Assembly: GCA_046328505.1 (NCBI GenBank)
Contig: JAXLWL010000002.1
Coordinates: forward strand, 434,001-498,000
Direction: 5' to 3'
Source of the DNA: JBDHWG01 sp046328505
GTDB taxonomy: Bacteria; Chloroflexota; Anaerolineae; Epilineales; JAHCIE01
Length of the DNA stretch: 64,000 bases
A program made the translations under genes and the position numbers. The notes below the pieces were generated by a model. The model was not told where the DNA came from, did no database searches, and saw nothing but the letters and a program-made list of their open reading frames with translations. Positions 60,660 to 64,000 of the stretch are shown piece after piece. Position 1 is the stretch's first letter. Each line of letters opens with the position of its first letter.

Positions 60660-61361
60660 ATGGCGCGAGTCGTCAAAGAGCATGAGTACGCGGTGCGACG
60701 CGACGAGATTCTCGACGTGGCGCAACGCCTGGTGCAGACAAAGGGCTACGAGGCGATGACCATCCAGGATATCCTGGATCGACTGGGTATCTCGAAGGGC
60801 GCCTTCTACCACTACTTTGGCTCAAAGGGCGAGCTTCTCGAAGGCATCATCGAGCGCATGCTGACGGAGGTCGAGGGGCGAGTCGCTCCTATCGTCAACG
60901 CCCCGGACCTGCCCGCCCTCGAGAAGTTCCACCGCTTCTTCGCCGTCGTCGCAGCCTGGAAGACGGCGCAGCGGGAGCTGGCGCTGGCCCTCCTGGATAT
61001 CTGGTACATTGACGAGAATGCCCTGGTGCGGCAGAAGACCCGTTCCCTGATGGCGCGGCGGATTGCACCAATGGTCACGCTCATCGTTCAGCAGGGCGTC
61101 CGCGAAGGAACATGGACGACCTTGTACTCCGACTCGATCGGCGTGGTTGTGCTGTCCCTTCTTCAGGACCTGTCGGATGCCCTGGCCGAAGTGCTGCTGG
61201 CCTCGGATCCGGCGCAGCGTACCCTGTCGCACGCTCAGGCCACAGTGGCTGCCTATACAGACGCCCTCGAGCGCGTGCTTGGCAGCGAACGCGGCTCCTT
61301 GGAGATCGTGGATGGAGAGACGCTGGAGATGTGGTTCGATGCTTCGAGAGAGTTGGTATAG
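60660..61361 (+). CDS. TetR-family transcriptional regulator
   Basis: 233 residues. N-terminal HTH (RRDEILDVAQRLVQTKGYEAMTIQDILDRLGISKGAFYHYFGSKGELLEGI) is a textbook TetR domain; the C-terminal ligand domain is of the helical type. It precedes an ABC exporter by 2 bp, so it likely controls that exporter from the palindromic operator. ATG at 60660 with AAGGGGA upstream. Confidence 0.92.
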   Translation: MARVVKEHEYAVRRDEILDVAQRLVQTKGYEAMTIQDILDRLGISKGAFYHYFGSKGELLEGIIERMLTEVEGRVAPIVNAPDLPALEKFHRFFAVVAAWKTAQRELALALLDIWYIDENALVRQKTRSLMARRIAPMVTLIVQQGVREGTWTTLYSDSIGVVVLSLLQDLSDALAEVLLASDPAQRTLSHAQATVAAYTDALERVLGSERGSLEIVDGETLEMWFDASRELV

Positions 61362-61363
61362 CT

Positions 61364-62104
61364 ATGGCGCTGCTTGATGTCGAGAATCTGACGAAAGTCT
61401 ATGGCAAGGGCGAGACGGCGGTCACGGCGCTATCTCACGTCTCGCTCAGCGTGGACGCGGGCCAGTTCGTCGCGGTCATGGGGCCGAGCGGCTGCGGCAA
61501 GTCGACGCTGCTCCACCTGGTTGGCGGTCTCGACCGTCCGACCGATGGGCAGGTCATCATCGAGGGCGTACCGCTCTCGAAGCTCTCCGACGAGGATCTG
61601 ACGCGCCTCCGCCGCCGCAAGATTGGCTTCGTCTTTCAGTTTTTCAATCTGATCCCCGTTCTTACCGCGACGGAGAACGCTGCCCTGCCCATCACCCTGG
61701 ACGGTGCGAACCAGGGCAAAGCGAAGGCTACGGCGCGCGAGTGGCTAGTGAAGGTGGGGTTGGGCAACCGCCTGGATAGCCGCCCCGACCAGCTATCCGG
61801 CGGGCAGCAGCAGCGCGTGGCCGTTGCCAGGGCACTGGTGGCCGATCCGAAGCTCATCCTCGCCGACGAGCCGACGGGCAACCTGGACACGCGTTCGTCC
61901 GAGGAGGTCGTGAAATTGCTGCGGCAGGCGGCGGATGAGTGGGGTCGAGCGGTGGTGATGGTGACCCACGACGCGCGCATCGCCTCGTACTCCGACCGGA
62001 TCCTGTTCATGCGGGACGGTATCATTGTGCAAGAAACGCATTTCGATGGGCGGGACGATCACAACGCCGACCGGGTAATGGACATCATGCGGGCATTGGG
62101 GTGA
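61364..62104 (+). CDS. ABC exporter ATP-binding protein (MacB/LolD type)
   Basis: 246 residues. Walker A GPSGCGKST at 40-48, Q-loop VFQFFNLIPVLTATENAALP, signature LSGGQQQRVAVARAL, Walker B LILADEPTGNLD, H-loop VTHDARI. The FFNLIPVLTATENAALP string is typical of the LolD/MacB subfamily. Acts with the FtsX-like permease 34 bp downstream. ATG at 61364. Confidence 0.93.
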   Translation: MALLDVENLTKVYGKGETAVTALSHVSLSVDAGQFVAVMGPSGCGKSTLLHLVGGLDRPTDGQVIIEGVPLSKLSDEDLTRLRRRKIGFVFQFFNLIPVLTATENAALPITLDGANQGKAKATAREWLVKVGLGNRLDSRPDQLSGGQQQRVAVARALVADPKLILADEPTGNLDTRSSEEVVKLLRQAADEWGRAVVMVTHDARIASYSDRILFMRDGIIVQETHFDGRDDHNADRVMDIMRALG

Positions 62105-62138
62105 CGAGCCTTCCAGGCTGGAAATGTGAGTAAGAGCC

Positions 62139-64000
62139 ATGTTTCGCTTTGAAATGACCCTGGCGGCGCGCGAGTTGAGCCAGCGCAGGCTGCGCACGGT
62201 CCTGACGACGCTCGCCATCACGCTGGGAACGCTTGTCATCTTTGGCATGAACATTCTCCTGCCGACACTGCTCAAGGCATTCCAGAGTAGCGTGCTCACA
62301 GCGTCGGGCCAGGTTGACGTTACCGTCACGATGAAGACCGATGAAACCTTTCCGCGCTCCGTGCTCAACAGTGTTCGGCGTGTGGACGGCGTGGCGACCG
62401 CGTCGGGCTTGCTCACCCGCACAATCAATATCCCTGACAAGTTCTACGGGAAGTCCAACGTCGGCGCGCTGACCATCACCGGTATCGAGTCGACGCCCGC
62501 GCAGGCGCTGCACGTTTACAACGTCGTCGATGGGCGCTTCCTGCGCAGCGACGACCCGCAGTCGGCGGTCATCACGAAGAGTCTGGCCGATACGCTGGGG
62601 TTGGGGGTGGGGGACAAGCTGCGCCTGCCCACGACGGAGGGGACGACAACGCTGAAAGTGGTCGGACTGCTGTCGCCGCGAACGCTGCCGGGCAACGAGG
62701 AAGTCCTGATTACCCTGCTCCAGGCGCAGAAGCTTCTCGATCTCTCAGACCGCATCAACACCATCGAAGCCAACCTGGACACGACGGACACCGCGCGCCG
62801 CCAGACCATTCTGGACGATATCCAGGCGACCGTAGGCAAAGACTACGTCCTGGGCGGCATGTCCAGTGGGACGGAGCTGCTGACGAACCTGCAGATGGCC
62901 CAAATGGCGTTCAACATGTTCGGCTTCCTGGCGTTGTTCATGGGCAGCTTCATTATCTTCAACAGCTTCCGCACCATCGTGTCTGAGCGGCGCCATGACA
63001 TCGGGATGCTGCGCGCCATCGGCGCCAGTCGCCGCACGATCCTCGGTGTGATTCTGGTCGAAGGGTTGATCCAGGGCATGGTCGGTACCGCGCTGGGCAT
63101 CGGTCTCGGCTATCTGATGGGGGCGGGTATCGTGGCCGGCGAGGGTAAGCTCATGCAGGGCTTTCTCCATGTGACCGTCGGCGCGCCGGTCGTGTCTGCC
63201 TGGCTCTTTGTCGTGACGATCTGTCTCGGTGTAGGCGCGACTGTGATCGCCGGCTTGCTGCCCGCGATCAATGCGACCCGTGTCACGCCGATGGACGCTC
63301 TGCGTCCGTCAACGGTAGACACAGAGCGGCGCCGGCCGGGTATCGGGTTCATCACTGGGGTCGTCCTGCTGGTGCTGAGTGTTTTGGGGCTACTCTCCGG
63401 AAATATCAGCTTAATTGCGCTGGGCTCTCTCCTGCTCCTGATCGGCCTGATATTCATTGCGCCGACACTGGTGCGGCCCATCGCCTCGGCGTTCAGCGTC
63501 CTGCTGGCCCTCGTGTTCGCGCGCGAAGGCACGGTGACGATTGCCCAGAGCAACCTGTCGCGCCAGCCGACGCGCGCTGCGGTCACCGCCAGCGCGACAA
63601 TGATCGGGCTGGCGATCATCGTCGGTATGGGGGCGCTGGTCTGGTCGATCACCGGCGGGTTCATGGAGGTCCTGGAGCGCAGCCTCGGCAGCGACTACCT
63701 CCTGATGCCGCCGTCGCTCGGTTTGTGGCAGAGCAACGTCGGCGCGAAGCAGGACCTGGCGCAGAGAATCCGCGGCATCCCCGGCGTTGGCGTCGTGAGC
63801 ACGCTGCGCTACGCGACGTCGTCCGGCAACGACCAGCCCGTGGCCGTCCTGGGTATCGACCCGGATGCCTATCCCCAGGTCGCCAGCCTGACCTTCCTGG
63901 AGGGTGACGGCGCGACGGCGTATTCGGCGCTGGCCGTCGGCCGGTCGGCGATCATCAATGGTGTTTTCGCGGCGAAGACGCAGTTGCACGCGGGCGACGT
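62139..64000 (+). CDS. FtsX-like/MacB-type ABC exporter permease (3' end beyond window)
   Basis: At least 620 residues, open to the window end. N-terminal TM (VLTTLAITLGTLVIFGMNILLP), a large extracytoplasmic MacB_PCD domain (GQVDVTVTMKTDETFPRSVLNSVRRVDGV..., VVDGRFLRSDDPQSAVITKSLADTLGLGVGDKL), then FtsX TM segments (SERRHDIGMLRAIGASRRTILGVILVEGLIQGMVG is diagnostic). A second FtsX-like region (GTVTIAQSNLSRQPTRAAVTASATMIGLAI) follows, so it is the two-FtsX-domain form. Start ATG at 62139. Probably exports lipids, peptides or drugs. Confidence 0.88.
   Translation, partial: MFRFEMTLAARELSQRRLRTVLTTLAITLGTLVIFGMNILLPTLLKAFQSSVLTASGQVDVTVTMKTDETFPRSVLNSVRRVDGVATASGLLTRTINIPDKFYGKSNVGALTITGIESTPAQALHVYNVVDGRFLRSDDPQSAVITKSLADTLGLGVGDKLRLPTTEGTTTLKVVGLLSPRTLPGNEEVLITLLQAQKLLDLSDRINTIEANLDTTDTARRQTILDDIQATVGKDYVLGGMSSGTELLTNLQMAQMAFNMFGFLALFMGSFIIFNSFRTIVSERRHDIGMLRAIGASRRTILGVILVEGLIQGMVGTALGIGLGYLMGAGIVAGEGKLMQGFLHVTVGAPVVSAWLFVVTICLGVGATVIAGLLPAINATRVTPMDALRPSTVDTERRRPGIGFITGVVLLVLSVLGLLSGNISLIALGSLLLLIGLIFIAPTLVRPIASAFSVLLALVFAREGTVTIAQSNLSRQPTRAAVTASATMIGLAIIVGMGALVWSITGGFMEVLERSLGSDYLLMPPSLGLWQSNVGAKQDLAQRIRGIPGVGVVSTLRYATSSGNDQPVAVLGIDPDAYPQVASLTFLEGDGATAYSALAVGRSAIINGVFAAKTQLHAGD

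Overview
The window is about 62% GC bacterial DNA, densely packed, with most genes in long same-strand operons joined by ATGA, GTGA or short-gap junctions. The lineage looks like Chloroflexota. Solute-binding lipoproteins carry long Ala/Pro/Thr-rich linkers after the lipobox, many carbohydrate and uronate genes are present, and promoters are sigma70-like with 17-bp spacers. This is an inference from style, not from a marker gene. No rRNA, tRNA, CRISPR array, integrase or transposase was seen.

Layout. 1-4.3 kb: a dienelactone hydrolase, a CsbD-like stress protein, and a minus-strand metX-metY-CoA-binding operon. 4.4-11.2 kb: a plus-strand BMP-type nucleoside ABC transporter with an embedded deaminase and a terminal MFS exporter, read from a promoter that diverges from metX. 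11.5-14.3 kb: a LarA-like racemase with a tagaturonate epimerase (UxaE). 14.4-15.0 kb: a YoeB/YefM toxin-antitoxin pair. 15.1-25.1 kb: sugar-acid genes (SDR, enolase-superfamily dehydratase, frameshifted mannonate-dehydratase-like gene) and a complete Dpp/Opp-type transporter, all on the minus strand. 25.6-36.7 kb: an eight-gene plus-strand operon from a DUF5107-TPR protein through a sorbosone-dehydrogenase-like lipoprotein, galactonate-dehydratase-like enzyme, lactonase, sugar kinase and three sugar-phosphate isomerases, closed by a strong terminator. 36.8-41.7 kb: a trypsin-like protease followed by MoxR, DUF58 and two VWA proteins. 41.8-43.3 kb: a BTAD regulator divergent from a VOC protein. 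43.7-50.7 kb: a LacI-controlled minus-strand operon with a truncated ABC ATPase, beta-mannosidase (GH2) and beta-glucosidase (GH3). 50.9-54.0 kb: a 59-aa membrane protein, a MetE-like protein and a class V aminotransferase. 54.2-60.4 kb: a Liv-type transporter operon carrying a luciferase-like monooxygenase, preceded by a long structured leader. 60.6-64 kb: a TetR regulator with its palindromic operator and a MacB/Lol-type ABC exporter that runs off the end.

Much of the window can be read as a plant-polysaccharide and sugar-acid utilisation region. Glycosidases release mannose and glucose; a Dpp-type system may import oligosaccharides; uronate and aldonate enzymes and phosphosugar isomerases feed central metabolism. 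The most unusual signals are regulatory. The lacI leader has a consensus promoter, two copies of a GGGAGCGCTCCC operator and an intrinsic terminator before the start codon. The livK leader is about 250 nt, structured and ends in a terminator. Three genes look damaged: the mannonate dehydratase (1-nt frameshift), livH-livM (in-frame fusion with a cluster of indels) and an ABC ATPase lacking Walker A. Sequencing error cannot be excluded for the first two.
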